From NCBI GenBank assembly GCA_963925035.1, contig CAWUSK010000010.1, positions 1-64,000 of the forward strand: a stretch of 64,000 nt of DNA. The letters are read 5' to 3'. The position numbers were made by a program, and so were the translations under genes. Every line of letters begins with the position of its first letter. Positions within the stretch are counted from its first letter, which is position 1. Shown one piece after another: positions 18,764 through 27,639 of the stretch. The notes under the pieces were generated by a model. That model made no database searches. It was given only the letters and a program-made list of their open reading frames with translations, and was not told where the DNA came from. Origin of the DNA: UBA4466 sp963925035 (lineage in GTDB: Bacteria > Bacteroidota > Bacteroidia > Flavobacteriales_D > Crocinitomicaceae).

Positions 18764-19324
18764 CTACCTCTCTACATTCACAAACCCTTCCTTATCTGCC
18801 GGTAATAAAACCTTTACACCTTCCGTAGTTTCACCGCTTGCATCAAAATGAAGTTTGTAAAATTATACTCCTTCATTTACCGAAGCAGAATCCAATAAGT
18901 TACTAACACCAGCAGGAATATCTCCATTAAACTCATGCATTACATTCCCCCAGCGGTTTACAATTACAAAATGACAATTGATTGGCATGTTTGTATTGAT
19001 AATGAAAAAATCATTGAGTCCATCTCCGTTTGGCGTAAAAACATTGGGAATTTCTACCAACAACGAATCATACACAAAAATAGTTTTGTATGCATTACCG
19101 GCGCAAGCCGGATCGAACTGCCAAGCCACCAAAGTAACTACAATAGTTACTGAAGGATCAAATGTATAATTACTCAAGTTATTTCCATTCACAATCCATG
19201 CATAATTTGTTGCGTTTATAGAATTATTTGTAAAACTTACATCCAATGGTGGAGCGCCAGACATTGGATTTGCAGTAAAATTCGCAACCGTTAAATTTAC
19301 TTCATCTATAAAAACAGTAGTATC
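18764..19324 (-). pseudogene. Decayed T9SS type B cargo gene, C-terminal remnant
   Basis: Read on the minus strand from 19324 to the stop at 18764, one frame encodes 'DTTVFIDEVNLTVANF', a PKD-like stretch 'PPLDVSFTNNSINATNYAW', and a type B sorting domain: 'IPNVFTPNGDGLNDFF', 'VNRWGNVMHEF'. It then meets an in-frame TAA at 18863-18865 where the family has Tyr ('VNEGV-stop-FYKLHFDASG'). After the stop the frame continues in full family register to 'VLLPADKEGFVNVER' and a final stop. Upstream, a TAA at 19325-19327 interrupts the frame and the rest of the gene is gone. So the gene has lost its N-terminal part and also carries a nonsense change. Confidence 0.85.
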
Positions 19325-19329
19325 TTAAC

Positions 19330-19563
19330 TGTCCTGTCAAATGTAGTAACTCCAGAATTTTAAACTTTGATTACCCGGACAATAACTCTGGTACGCTAGA
19401 AATTCAAATTATCAGTTTAGACGGTAAGATAAAGGCTGAATTTATAGCAGTTGACACAAACGGTGAACAATTCAACTTAAATCATCTAGATAAAGGCTAC
19501 TATTTAGTTAAAATAAGACTTGACGGTCAAGTTTTAGAAACTCAAAAATTAGAGATTTTCTAA
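19330..19563 (+). pseudogene. Decayed T9SS type A cargo gene, C-terminal remnant
   Basis: A plus-strand frame without a start codon runs to the TAA at 19561. It reads 'CPVKCSNSRILNFDY', then 'LEIQIISLDGKI', 'LNHLDKGYYLVKIRLDG' and 'LETQKLEIF', the last ~75 residues of a type A T9SS sorting domain; the opening resembles the 'NPV...LNF' after a YPNP motif. Nothing of the gene exists upstream because it abuts the remnant on the other strand. A good terminator remains downstream. Confidence 0.8.
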
Positions 19564-19589
19564 TTGACTTAACCTTTATTTGAAAAAAC

Positions 19590-19622
19590 AAAAGCCTCTG
19601 AAAATATACTTCAGAGGCTTTT
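19590..19622. terminator. Strong bidirectional terminator
   Basis: A perfect 13-bp inverted repeat (AAAAGCCTCTGAA with TTCAGAGGCTTTT) with a 7-base loop, A-rich on one side and T-rich on the other, lies between the decayed plus-strand gene and the convergent gene ending at 19642. It can end transcripts from both sides. Confidence 0.92.
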
Positions 19623-19641
19623 TAGTCTTAAAATTATCACG

Positions 19642-20523
19642 TTAATCGTAAAACTCGTAATCCTGAAAACGCAAAATCATCATAAAACCTGTACTTACTT
19701 GCTTAGTAATTACGGTTGCCAATAATTTTGACTTGCTGTTGTAGATGATTTGAATGTCTGTTGTAAAGACACCATCCTTAAATACATGCTTCTCAATTAA
19801 GTTTCCTAACTCGTCGTACCTGAATTTAAACTCCTCAATAATTCCATCTTTTCTATTGCTCGTTTTTTGAATAGAAGCCAATTTTCCATGATCATCATAC
19901 GCAAAAGTATTTGTGTAAGTAGTTGAAGTCATTCGAATACGCTCAACCTTTTCAACTAAATAACCAATTGAATCATAACGAACAAATTCATCCAAATAGG
20001 GTAAATCATAATTATTGTAACGTGTCAATTTAGATTGATCGCCATAATCACTGTATTCAATTCTTTCTTTATTGAATGAAAGTGAACGCAGGATTTCACC
20101 TAAAGAATCAATGTCCCGCTTGTATTCTTCCGCAATAATGCGCCCTTTATCGTCATAGGTATAATGAATAGATAAAAATCCGTCTAAATCCGTTTTTCGG
20201 TGTGCAACTAATAAGTTCTGAGGGTTGTATTCGTAAATATTCCACACAGTGTCTTTCGTGCCGTCACTAGTGTTTGTTTCATACGATGACTCTAAATGTC
20301 CTTGTTGATCAAATTCATAAACGTATTTAAAAGAAGTTGTCTTCATCGCCTCTCCCGTTTTTTTGTACACATAAGAACCAACCAAATTCTTTAGCTTATT
20401 CTCCTTTACAAACGCCTCATTGAAAAATGGCTTATCGGTAAATGCATCGCCATTTCTATTGTCTAACACTTGGGCATTCGTTACAAACGATAGCAAAATC
20501 ATGAATATCATCCAGCTTTTCAT
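19642..20523 (-). CDS. Hypothetical exported protein with YD-repeat-like sequence
   Basis: A 293-residue protein with a signal peptide ('MKSWMIFMILLSFVTNAQ'). The mature part repeats a strand-turn-strand pattern of the YD/RHS type: 'YVYEFDQQGHLESSYE', 'IHYTYDDKGRIIAEEY', 'NTFAYDDHGKLASIQK', 'FKFRYDELGNLIEKHV'. Such repeats usually fold into extended beta sheets. There is no toxin-like C-terminus and the length is far below RHS toxins, so it looks like a small periplasmic or surface protein of unknown role. It is single and divergent from the SGNH operon. Confidence 0.75.
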   Translation of the reverse strand: MKSWMIFMILLSFVTNAQVLDNRNGDAFTDKPFFNEAFVKENKLKNLVGSYVYKKTGEAMKTTSFKYVYEFDQQGHLESSYETNTSDGTKDTVWNIYEYNPQNLLVAHRKTDLDGFLSIHYTYDDKGRIIAEEYKRDIDSLGEILRSLSFNKERIEYSDYGDQSKLTRYNNYDLPYLDEFVRYDSIGYLVEKVERIRMTSTTYTNTFAYDDHGKLASIQKTSNRKDGIIEEFKFRYDELGNLIEKHVFKDGVFTTDIQIIYNSKSKLLATVITKQVSTGFMMILRFQDYEFYD

Positions 20524-20681
20524 CCTGCAAAGGAAACAAATTGACTGCCAATTATTTTAGTAATTGATTTTTATTTTTCCACAACAATAGTTTTCACTCA
20601 CAATTTCTTAATAAATAACTCCAATTCTCTCCTTTAAAATCAATGGTCTGATTATTTTTACACTCTATTAAATAATACTGC

Positions 20682-22157
20682 TTGAAAGAAATTAAACCAT
20701 ATCAAGTTACACTTTATGTTTTGGGAATATTACTTCTCCTTTCTCCTATTGTGTATTTCATTCCCGAAGACGGTTGGAAAATTGCCGGGAATCCTATGAA
20801 ATTCTTGTCACAAGACCAGTTTTACAACCCTCAGAAACAAGAAAAAACGGACATTACTGACATTCTGTTGGCCGTTGATACCTCAATGACCGATATGTCC
20901 GAAAATCCTTTGTTGCAGCATAAAAATGGTTCAAATGGAGGTTTAGGAGCGCCAAACGGAGGTCCTTTGAATGAAAACTCATCCACTGAACTTCAAATGA
21001 ATGACAATGGGAAGAATAATTTGCACGCGTTTTTTGAAATTTTAGATGCAGTTGCAGCATCTAAAAAGAAAATATCCATTCTTCATTATGGAGACTCTCA
21101 AATCGAAGGTGATAGAATGACATCTTACATTCGTCAAAAAATTCAAAATCAATTTGGCGGAAATGGACCTGGATTAATTCCCGCAACAAATGTGTACAGT
21201 ACAATTACTTTTAAGCAAACCTATTCCGAAAATTTCCAACGTTACGTTGCATTCGGCAAAGAAAAACTGCGCAATTCAAAATACGGAGCAATGGCCTCGG
21301 CTTCGCGCTTTACGCCAGATTATAAACTGGATAGCTTAACAAAACTAGACACACTTCCAGAAAGAACAGGTTGGATAGAAATTAGTCCTTCTGCAAGCGC
21401 ATACGAACGTGCAAAAACATACAACAATGTAAAAATGCACTACAACAGTTGTATCGCTCCCACATTATTAAAAGTCTATCAAGACGGAAACCTCATCCAT
21501 GAAGAGCAATTACTAACAGACGGTGCACAGCACACAGTGAAATTGTCGTTTCCAAATACTCCAAAACTGAAATTTGAATTCAAAGGAAAAGTAAGTCCAA
21601 ATATTTGTGGATTCTCTTTAGAAGGTGATTTCGGAGTGCAAGTTTCTAACATCGGAATGCGCGGATCAAGCGGAACAGTCTTTAGATCCATGAACCAAAC
21701 TGTAATGAAAAAGATGTTTGACGAGTTAAATACAAAGCTTATCATAATGCAATTTGGCGGAAACTCTGTTCCTTTCTTTACAGACAGTGCTTCTGTTCGG
21801 AATTTTGCAAGTTTCTTTAAGAGTCAAATAAATACAGTTAAGAACCTAAATCCAGACGCAATGGTAATTGTGATTGGACCAAGTGACATGTCAAGCTTAA
21901 ACGAAGGTATTTATTCTACTTATAAATTTCTACCGTATTGTGTTGAGCAAATGATGGAAGCTACAAAATCTGCTGGTGGCGCTTATTGGAATTTGTACGC
22001 AGGAATGGGTGGATATAATTCTATGCCGTCATGGGTTGATAAAGGACTAGCTGGGAAAGATTATATTCACTTCAGTAACGGTGGCGCAAAAGTGGCGTCT
22101 CAAATGTTCTATGATGCATTTATTACAGAATTTGCCAAATGGAAAAACAGCCACTAA
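20682..22157 (+). CDS. SGNH/GDSL-like hydrolase, membrane-anchored
   Basis: A 491-residue protein with one N-terminal membrane segment (about residues 9-26) and a long Ser/Asn/Gly-rich linker before an SGNH domain. Block I has Gly137-Asp138-Ser139 ('ILHYGDSQIEGD'), a block III-like 'MQFGGNSVPF' supplies Gly/Asn, and block V has Asp460-x-x-His463 ('DYIHFSNGG'). All catalytic residues are therefore present; the active site should face the periplasm. The start is a TTG at 20682; the first ATG in frame would remove the anchor. It opens an operon with a second SGNH protein (adjacent, 0-base gap) and an MBOAT acyltransferase. That context suggests transfer or removal of O-acetyl groups on a glycan. 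Confidence 0.85.
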   Translation: MKEIKPYQVTLYVLGILLLLSPIVYFIPEDGWKIAGNPMKFLSQDQFYNPQKQEKTDITDILLAVDTSMTDMSENPLLQHKNGSNGGLGAPNGGPLNENSSTELQMNDNGKNNLHAFFEILDAVAASKKKISILHYGDSQIEGDRMTSYIRQKIQNQFGGNGPGLIPATNVYSTITFKQTYSENFQRYVAFGKEKLRNSKYGAMASASRFTPDYKLDSLTKLDTLPERTGWIEISPSASAYERAKTYNNVKMHYNSCIAPTLLKVYQDGNLIHEEQLLTDGAQHTVKLSFPNTPKLKFEFKGKVSPNICGFSLEGDFGVQVSNIGMRGSSGTVFRSMNQTVMKKMFDELNTKLIIMQFGGNSVPFFTDSASVRNFASFFKSQINTVKNLNPDAMVIVIGPSDMSSLNEGIYSTYKFLPYCVEQMMEATKSAGGAYWNLYAGMGGYNSMPSWVDKGLAGKDYIHFSNGGAKVASQMFYDAFITEFAKWKNSH

Positions 22158-23483
22158 TTGAAATTCTTTTTCAACATATCATTTATACTCTTCATTGCTC
22201 AATTTGCAACAAGTCAAAAAGATTCTATTCCAAAGCGAAAAAATGATTCGTTGAATGCTTATGTTTTCCCTGACTTTCGAGACATGGATACCAACATGCG
22301 AAACATCTATGATTTTGTTGATTACAGTAAAAACAACTACCAGTTCTTCACAAAAGAAAGTCCAAATTTCGAACATTTATACTTAAAACTAAATCAGCTA
22401 ATAACCACCAAAAAAGGAAAACTAAATTTCTATCACATTGGCGGGTCTCACCTGCAAGCAGATATCTATACCAACGATGTGCGTGTATATTTACAATCTC
22501 GTTGGGATGGTGTTACCGGTGAACGTGGTTGGGTTTTTCCTTTCGATTTAGCAAAAACAAATAACCCTGGGAATTACGAGTTTAAATCTCCAAATACATG
22601 GACCCCATATCGAAGTGTTGCTCAAAAACCAAGTAAAGTTGATATCGATTATGGAATTTTAGGCTACGCTATTACATGCAGTGATTCAGCCATGCAAATC
22701 TACTTTAATCACGACAGAACGAAAGTTCGACCTGAATTCAATCACCTGCGTATTTTCCATAACATTGGCGAATTTCCTTTCTGGATGCATTTTGGTGAAG
22801 ATGATTTACTCGTGGAAAAAATCACGCAAAACAAAGAAAAAGGATACTCCGATATTTACTTTACAGACCCACTTGATTCATTGGATGTACAAATCGCGCG
22901 ATTGCAAAAAGAAGGTCCAGATTTAGAAGTTTATGGTTTTTTAATGATGAACGATGAACCAGGAATCTCATACACGTCAATAGGAGTAAACGGTGCTGGG
23001 CTTTATTCCTATTTGGGCAATATTCGATTTGAGGAGCAATTGAAAACCTATCCTCCAGACTTCTTCGCGTATTCCGTTGGAACAAATGACGGAAATGTTC
23101 AGTATTCGGATTTCAGACCTGATGTATATAAAAGAAATTTAGAGAAAATGATGCAAATGGCATTGCGCGCAAACCCAAAATGCGCGCTTCTCTTAACCGT
23201 TCCAAATGACGCTTATTACTACAGAAGATATCCTAATAAAAACATTGCTCGAGAAAGAGAAGTGATTATTGAATTAGCCAAAGAATATAAAATGGCTGTT
23301 TGGGATTTATATGGTTTAATGGGTGGATTAGGGTCTAGTAAAACATGGAAGTTGAAAGGATTAATGCGAAGTGATTATATACACTTTACATTTCCTGGAT
23401 ACCATTTCAAAGGAGAACTTTACATTGACGCACTTTTAAAATACATGGATCAAATGGAATTGTCTAAAAATGAAATAGAATAA
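22158..23483 (+). CDS. SGNH-like protein, exported, with altered block I
   Basis: A 441-residue protein with a cleavable-looking signal peptide ('FNISFILFIAQFATSQ'). The start is TTG directly after the previous stop; translation is probably coupled. It is related in layout to the first protein. Block I reads Gly95-Gly96-Ser97 ('FYHIGGSHLQAD') instead of Gly-Asp-Ser. A block III-like 'AYSVGTNDGN' and block V Asp406-x-x-His409 ('DYIHFTFPGYHF') are kept. The nucleophile Ser and Asp/His pair thus remain while the block I Asp is lost. The MBOAT gene follows after one base. It is likely a periplasmic partner in glycan O-acylation (inference from context). Confidence 0.8.
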   Translation: MKFFFNISFILFIAQFATSQKDSIPKRKNDSLNAYVFPDFRDMDTNMRNIYDFVDYSKNNYQFFTKESPNFEHLYLKLNQLITTKKGKLNFYHIGGSHLQADIYTNDVRVYLQSRWDGVTGERGWVFPFDLAKTNNPGNYEFKSPNTWTPYRSVAQKPSKVDIDYGILGYAITCSDSAMQIYFNHDRTKVRPEFNHLRIFHNIGEFPFWMHFGEDDLLVEKITQNKEKGYSDIYFTDPLDSLDVQIARLQKEGPDLEVYGFLMMNDEPGISYTSIGVNGAGLYSYLGNIRFEEQLKTYPPDFFAYSVGTNDGNVQYSDFRPDVYKRNLEKMMQMALRANPKCALLLTVPNDAYYYRRYPNKNIAREREVIIELAKEYKMAVWDLYGLMGGLGSSKTWKLKGLMRSDYIHFTFPGYHFKGELYIDALLKYMDQMELSKNEIE

Positions 23484-23484
23484 A

Positions 23485-25152
23485 ATGGAAAGGCTTTGGA
23501 ATATCTTTTCATTTGAAGTTGGTGATGGAAGTTCACTGGTTTTTACCAAGCTTGATTTTTGGTTATTTTTTCTCCTAGTAATGATCATCTTCTCCTTCTT
23601 GCACAAAAACAAGTTGGTAAGAAGTATCTTTTTGACAGCAGTCAGTGCCTTTTTCTTTTACAAAACTTCAGGACTTTATGTCTTACTATTACTCATCAGT
23701 GTTTGGTACAATTACTTTCTAGGGAAGCGAATTCACAACGCACAGAGCGACAAAAAACGAAAGTGGATTATCGTTATTTCCGCAACATTCAACTTATTAA
23801 TCCTAGGGTACTTTAAATACGCCTACTTTTTCACCGATTCGTTCAATGATATGTTTGGGACGAGTTACGAACTTGTTAATCATTTTTCTCAATTTGGTAA
23901 TGGCTTTTTCGGCGATGGCACCTTTGTCGAGAAAATACTTTTGCCTGTTGGGGTCTCCTTTTTCACTTTCCAAAATATAAGTTACGTAGTCGATATTTAC
24001 CGTAAGGAAATTACGCCGGTAAAAAACTTTTTTGATTACACTTTTTTCGTAACCTTCTTCCCTCAATTAGTAATGGGTCCAATCGTTAGAGCGCGTGATT
24101 TCATTCCTCAAATTCGAGAACCTTATCAGTTAGATAAACAGGAATTCAGTTGGGCGGTTATTCAAATTGTCAAAGGATTGGTAAAGAAAATCGTTATCGC
24201 CGATTTCCTCTTAATGCACTTCATTGACAAAATTGTTTTCACTCCAGAAGCATATCCTGGATTTGTCAGCGTGCTCGCAATGTGGGCATACTCGCTTCAC
24301 ATTTATGCCGATTTCTCAGGATACACGGATATTGCAATTGGACTTTCTCGTTTAATGGGATTCAAGCTTAAGCCGAACTTTAATTCGCCCTACAAAGCAA
24401 TTAACGTTGCTGATTTCTGGAGACGATGGCACATATCCCTTGGCTCTTGGCTGAAAGACTATTTATACATTCCACTGGGAGGAAATAGAACAGGAAGCGT
24501 TGGTTCCTACATTGCCATATTTCTAATCTTCACCTTTCTTATCTTTATTACGCAATGGTATGAATTACTGTATATCTATGGAGGATTGACTATTATTTAT
24601 ATCATTGGAATGTTCACAATAAAGGATTTCAAAAGATATGTACACCGCGATTTAAACCTCATCATTACGATGGTTGTGGGCGGATTGTGGCACGGGCCAA
24701 GTGAAAACTTTGTGATTTGGGGAGCAATGAATGGTGTTGCATTACTTATTTACAAATACTGGAGTAAAATCAGTTTTTACGAAAACAGTAAGTCGTGGCT
24801 CACACATTTTTGGAAAATCTTTATCACGTTTAACTTTATCACGTTTACACGTATTTGGTTTAAGTTGGAGGACGATGGTTTACCATTAGTAATGCTAGAT
24901 CAGATTTGGAATCACTTCGAATTTACGTGGGACTTATTCGCAAAAGTTTTGGCGACCTACGACAAAGTATTCTGGGTAATGTTAGTTGGATTTATAATTC
25001 ACTGGTTGCCGGATAACATTAAAGGATTGTGGGAAAAAGCGTATACCGCGTTACCGATTCCACTCCAAGCTGTCTCGGTAGCAATTATTGTTGTTTTGAT
25101 GTATCAAGCACTTGGCGCAGAACAACCGCCATTTGTTTACCTTCAGTTCTAG
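23485..25152 (+). CDS. MBOAT family O-acyltransferase
   Basis: A 555-residue polytopic membrane protein of the AlgI/PatA/DltB type, which moves acyl groups across the inner membrane for use on envelope glycans. Family motifs: 'LPVGVSFFTFQNISYVVD', 'FFPQLVMGPIVRARDF', 'DFSGYTDIAIGLSRLMGF', 'NFNSPYKAINVADFWRRWH' and 'SLGSWLKDYLYIPLGGNR'. The catalytic histidine is His403 in 'GGLWHGPSENFVIWG'. About 11-12 hydrophobic segments are seen. It is the last gene of the SGNH-SGNH-MBOAT operon. Its stop overlaps the stop of convergent dinB by 4 bases. Alginate genes are absent, so peptidoglycan or an exopolysaccharide is the likelier target (inference). Confidence 0.92.
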   Translation: MERLWNIFSFEVGDGSSLVFTKLDFWLFFLLVMIIFSFLHKNKLVRSIFLTAVSAFFFYKTSGLYVLLLLISVWYNYFLGKRIHNAQSDKKRKWIIVISATFNLLILGYFKYAYFFTDSFNDMFGTSYELVNHFSQFGNGFFGDGTFVEKILLPVGVSFFTFQNISYVVDIYRKEITPVKNFFDYTFFVTFFPQLVMGPIVRARDFIPQIREPYQLDKQEFSWAVIQIVKGLVKKIVIADFLLMHFIDKIVFTPEAYPGFVSVLAMWAYSLHIYADFSGYTDIAIGLSRLMGFKLKPNFNSPYKAINVADFWRRWHISLGSWLKDYLYIPLGGNRTGSVGSYIAIFLIFTFLIFITQWYELLYIYGGLTIIYIIGMFTIKDFKRYVHRDLNLIITMVVGGLWHGPSENFVIWGAMNGVALLIYKYWSKISFYENSKSWLTHFWKIFITFNFITFTRIWFKLEDDGLPLVMLDQIWNHFEFTWDLFAKVLATYDKVFWVMLVGFIIHWLPDNIKGLWEKAYTALPIPLQAVSVAIIVVLMYQALGAEQPPFVYLQF

Positions 25153-26234
25153 AACTCCATTTTCAATTGAACGGAAATCATTTTTGTTTCCACTTCATTG
25201 TCTAACTTTGTGATTGATATGCCCAACAAACGTACAGATTGTTTTGGTTCTTCTTGATAGATCAGCTCTTTCACAATTGGAAAGAATTCCTTTTTCAAAG
25301 AAATGAAATCATTTACTGTTTTACTTCTTGTTTGTTGTGTGAAATCTGAATACTTCAATTTCACAGTAATCGTTTTGCCTTTGACTTTGGAGCGTTCTAG
25401 TCTACGTTCTAGTTCTTCAGCAATCTTATCCAGTTGCTCTATCATAAAATGAGAAGAGCTCAAATCTTTCATAAACGTTCGTTCTGCAGCAATCGATTTA
25501 CGAATGCGATCTGGTTTTACTTTGCTGTTTTGTTCTCCTCGAACAATGGTATAAAAATGCCTCCCTGATTTCCCGAAATGTGTGGATAAATATTCCAATG
25601 GCAGTTCTTTCAATTGTTTGCCTGTAAACACTCCATGGGTATTCATCTTGGAAGCCGTTACTTTCCCTACTCCGAAAAACTTCTCAATTGGCAATTGTTC
25701 TAAAAAGACTAACACTTCTTCTGGCGGAATTGTTTTCTGTCCGTTTGGTTTATTGATGTCTGACGCAATTTTAGCCGTGAACTTATTGATCGATATTCCA
25801 GCTGAAGCATTCAATCCAACTTCCTCTTTTATCCTTCTTCGTATCTCCTCCGCTAACAAACTCGCCGATGGGTTATTCATTTTATTCTCCGTAACATCCA
25901 AATATGCCTCATCGAGCGACAATGGTTCAACTAAATCTGTGTAATCGTAAAAAATGGATCTTATTTGATCTGAAATTTCTTTATAGCGCTCAAAACGAGG
26001 TTTAACAAATATTAACTCCGGACATCTTCTTACAGCCATAACGCTAGACATCGCTGATTTTACGCCAAACTTTCTTGCTTCGTAACTTGCCGCTGCCACG
26101 ACGCCTCTTTCCTTGCTTCCGCCCACTGCTATTGATTTTCCACGAAGCGCAGGGTCGTCCATTTGCTCTACAGAAGCATAGAATGCATCCATGTCAATAT
26201 GTATAATCTTTCGTATAAATTCATCGTTTATCAT
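25149..26234 (-). CDS. dinB: DNA polymerase IV (Y-family)
   Basis: A low-fidelity translesion polymerase of 361 residues, the usual length. The metal-binding carboxylates are Asp14 ('IHIDMDAFYASVEQ') and Asp108-Glu109 ('PLSLDEAYLDVT'); the steric-gate Tyr19 region and 'YEARKFGVKSAM' are intact. 'GVGKVTASKMNTHG' is the thumb HhH motif, and the little-finger domain follows ('KSIAAERTF', 'KTITVKLKYSDF'). It lies alone. A TAAATTCG element about 20 bases before the ATG resembles a -7 box. I see no obvious SOS operator. Confidence 0.97.
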   Translation of the reverse strand: MINDEFIRKIIHIDMDAFYASVEQMDDPALRGKSIAVGGSKERGVVAAASYEARKFGVKSAMSSVMAVRRCPELIFVKPRFERYKEISDQIRSIFYDYTDLVEPLSLDEAYLDVTENKMNNPSASLLAEEIRRRIKEEVGLNASAGISINKFTAKIASDINKPNGQKTIPPEEVLVFLEQLPIEKFFGVGKVTASKMNTHGVFTGKQLKELPLEYLSTHFGKSGRHFYTIVRGEQNSKVKPDRIRKSIAAERTFMKDLSSSHFMIEQLDKIAEELERRLERSKVKGKTITVKLKYSDFTQQTRSKTVNDFISLKKEFFPIVKELIYQEEPKQSVRLLGISITKLDNEVETKMISVQLKMEF

Positions 26235-26372
26235 AACAAATGGCCCAGAATGCGAATTTAAGATTTAATAATTAGTCGTACCTTATACGTATATGGCACA
26301 GGAATTGCCTCTCTCCAATTAAACCTATTAAAAGTTAATCGGTCAAACAGTAGAATAATAAAAACAAACGTC

Positions 26373-27446
26373 ATGAAAACAATACCATTCATTATCGGAC
26401 TCGTCTTTTATTCACTTTCAAGCTTTTCATTTGCAGCAGATGGAAAAATGCCTGGTGATAATTTAGACTTAAATGCTGTATTAGAGTTATTTAAAGATTC
26501 CAAAAGTGTAGAAGACTTTGAAAATAAATTAAATTCAGAAAAATCGAATATCAATAATCTTGATTTAAACGAAGATGGATTTGTGGATTATATCCGCGTT
26601 GTGGATTATGTAAAAGACAATGCGCATTTAATTACCTTACAAGTTGCGTTTACTGCGGGGGAAGTACAAGATGTTGCAGTAATTGAGTTAGATCAGCGAG
26701 ATGACAAAACAGTTGTTCAAATTATTGGTGATGAAGCTCTTTACGGAAGAGATTATATTGTAGAACCAATTACAGACAATGCTAAAATGGCATACAATGC
26801 TAACACATGGACAAGTGTTCAATACATATACGGTCCTTCTTACGTAGTCTATGTTTCGCCATGGAGTTATGGATTCTATCCAAATTGGCATCACCAATGG
26901 AGACCATATAGCTGGGATGTTTATTACGGTTATGTATATCCCTACCATTCTTATTATAGACATTGTGGTTATTACAGGTCGTATCACGCAAATCATTACT
27001 ATTATGGACACAGAAATTATTCTCAAACATATTATAACAGTCCAAAACATAAAGCGGCGCAACAAAGTTTACCTGTGCACAAACAAGCAATGAGTGAAGC
27101 TCAAATTAAAAACTTGCAAACTCAAAAAGTAAATGGGAACATTAAAGCGAACACAAATCAACGAGAAGTGAGAAAAGTAGACGCTACTCCATTACGTACA
27201 ACGGAAAGCACGCGTGGAACAACTGATAGAACTGTTACAAATCCGAATACGCGCACGACAACAACTCGTTCGACAGAAAAACCAGCAATTAGAACGCAGC
27301 CAACAACTCGAAGTCCACAAACGACGACAAGAACGCCGCAAAGCACAAGGACACCTCAGTCAACGCGCCAACCTGCGAGCTCGCAACCTAGTCGTTCGAC
27401 GACTCCTCAACAGAAGAGTACAGGTGGAACGAGAAGACCTAAATAA
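26373..27446 (+). CDS. Exported Tyr/His-rich protein with EF-hand-like loop and Thr/Arg-rich tail
   Basis: A 357-residue secreted or envelope protein with a signal peptide ('IIGLVFYSLSSFSFAA'). It has three parts. A globular N-terminal region carries a calcium-loop-like Asp64-x-Asn66-x-Asp68-Gly-x-x-Asp72 ('DLNEDGFVD'). A middle part (~residues 150-215) is extremely rich in Tyr, His and Trp ('YYGYVYPYHSYYRHCGYY'). The tail from ~265 is a low-complexity Thr/Arg/Pro/Ser/Gln sequence with tandem 'RTPQST' units. The aromatic stretch could bind metal or pack as an adhesive or coat-like material. Proteins of this general plan are annotated only as hypothetical, and I cannot name a function. It ends with a strong terminator. 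Confidence 0.8.
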   Translation: MKTIPFIIGLVFYSLSSFSFAADGKMPGDNLDLNAVLELFKDSKSVEDFENKLNSEKSNINNLDLNEDGFVDYIRVVDYVKDNAHLITLQVAFTAGEVQDVAVIELDQRDDKTVVQIIGDEALYGRDYIVEPITDNAKMAYNANTWTSVQYIYGPSYVVYVSPWSYGFYPNWHHQWRPYSWDVYYGYVYPYHSYYRHCGYYRSYHANHYYYGHRNYSQTYYNSPKHKAAQQSLPVHKQAMSEAQIKNLQTQKVNGNIKANTNQREVRKVDATPLRTTESTRGTTDRTVTNPNTRTTTTRSTEKPAIRTQPTTRSPQTTTRTPQSTRTPQSTRQPASSQPSRSTTPQQKSTGGTRRPK

Positions 27447-27485
27447 GTTCGAAACGAAGTAAGCACTTTGGATATAGCAATATAC

Positions 27486-27519
27486 AAGCACGGATTTTCC
27501 AATCCGTGCTTTTTTTTTT
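27486..27519 (+). terminator. Intrinsic terminator
   Basis: An 11-bp perfect stem (AAGCACGGATT with AATCCGTGCTT), a TTCC loop and a run of ten or so T follow the Tyr/His-rich gene by 40 bases. Confidence 0.93.
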
Positions 27520-27613
27520 GAGTTTCGTCGAAAGAATTAGGACGGTACATCGAAGCAAGTCTTAATATATTGAAGTCTTAAACTCTTAATATCTATAAAT
27601 GCATTAAATTCCG

Positions 27614-27621
27614 TAGCTTTG
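27614..27621 (+). promoter_or_regulatory. -7 promoter box of era
   Basis: TAGCTTTG matches TAnnTTTG exactly and lies 18 bases before the chosen ATG at 27640. The in-frame TTG at 27619 falls inside the box, which argues against that alternative start. Confidence 0.62.
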
Positions 27622-27639
27622 CACCTCAAATCTTTAGAG

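Noticed and set aside
19642..20523. RHS/YD-repeat toxin
   Set aside because: Only four or five short YD-like units, no RHS core signature, no variable toxin end and no immunity gene.
20682..20795. Internal ATG as the start of the first SGNH protein
   Set aside because: It would remove a well-formed membrane anchor; the TTG start fits, and the next gene also uses TTG.
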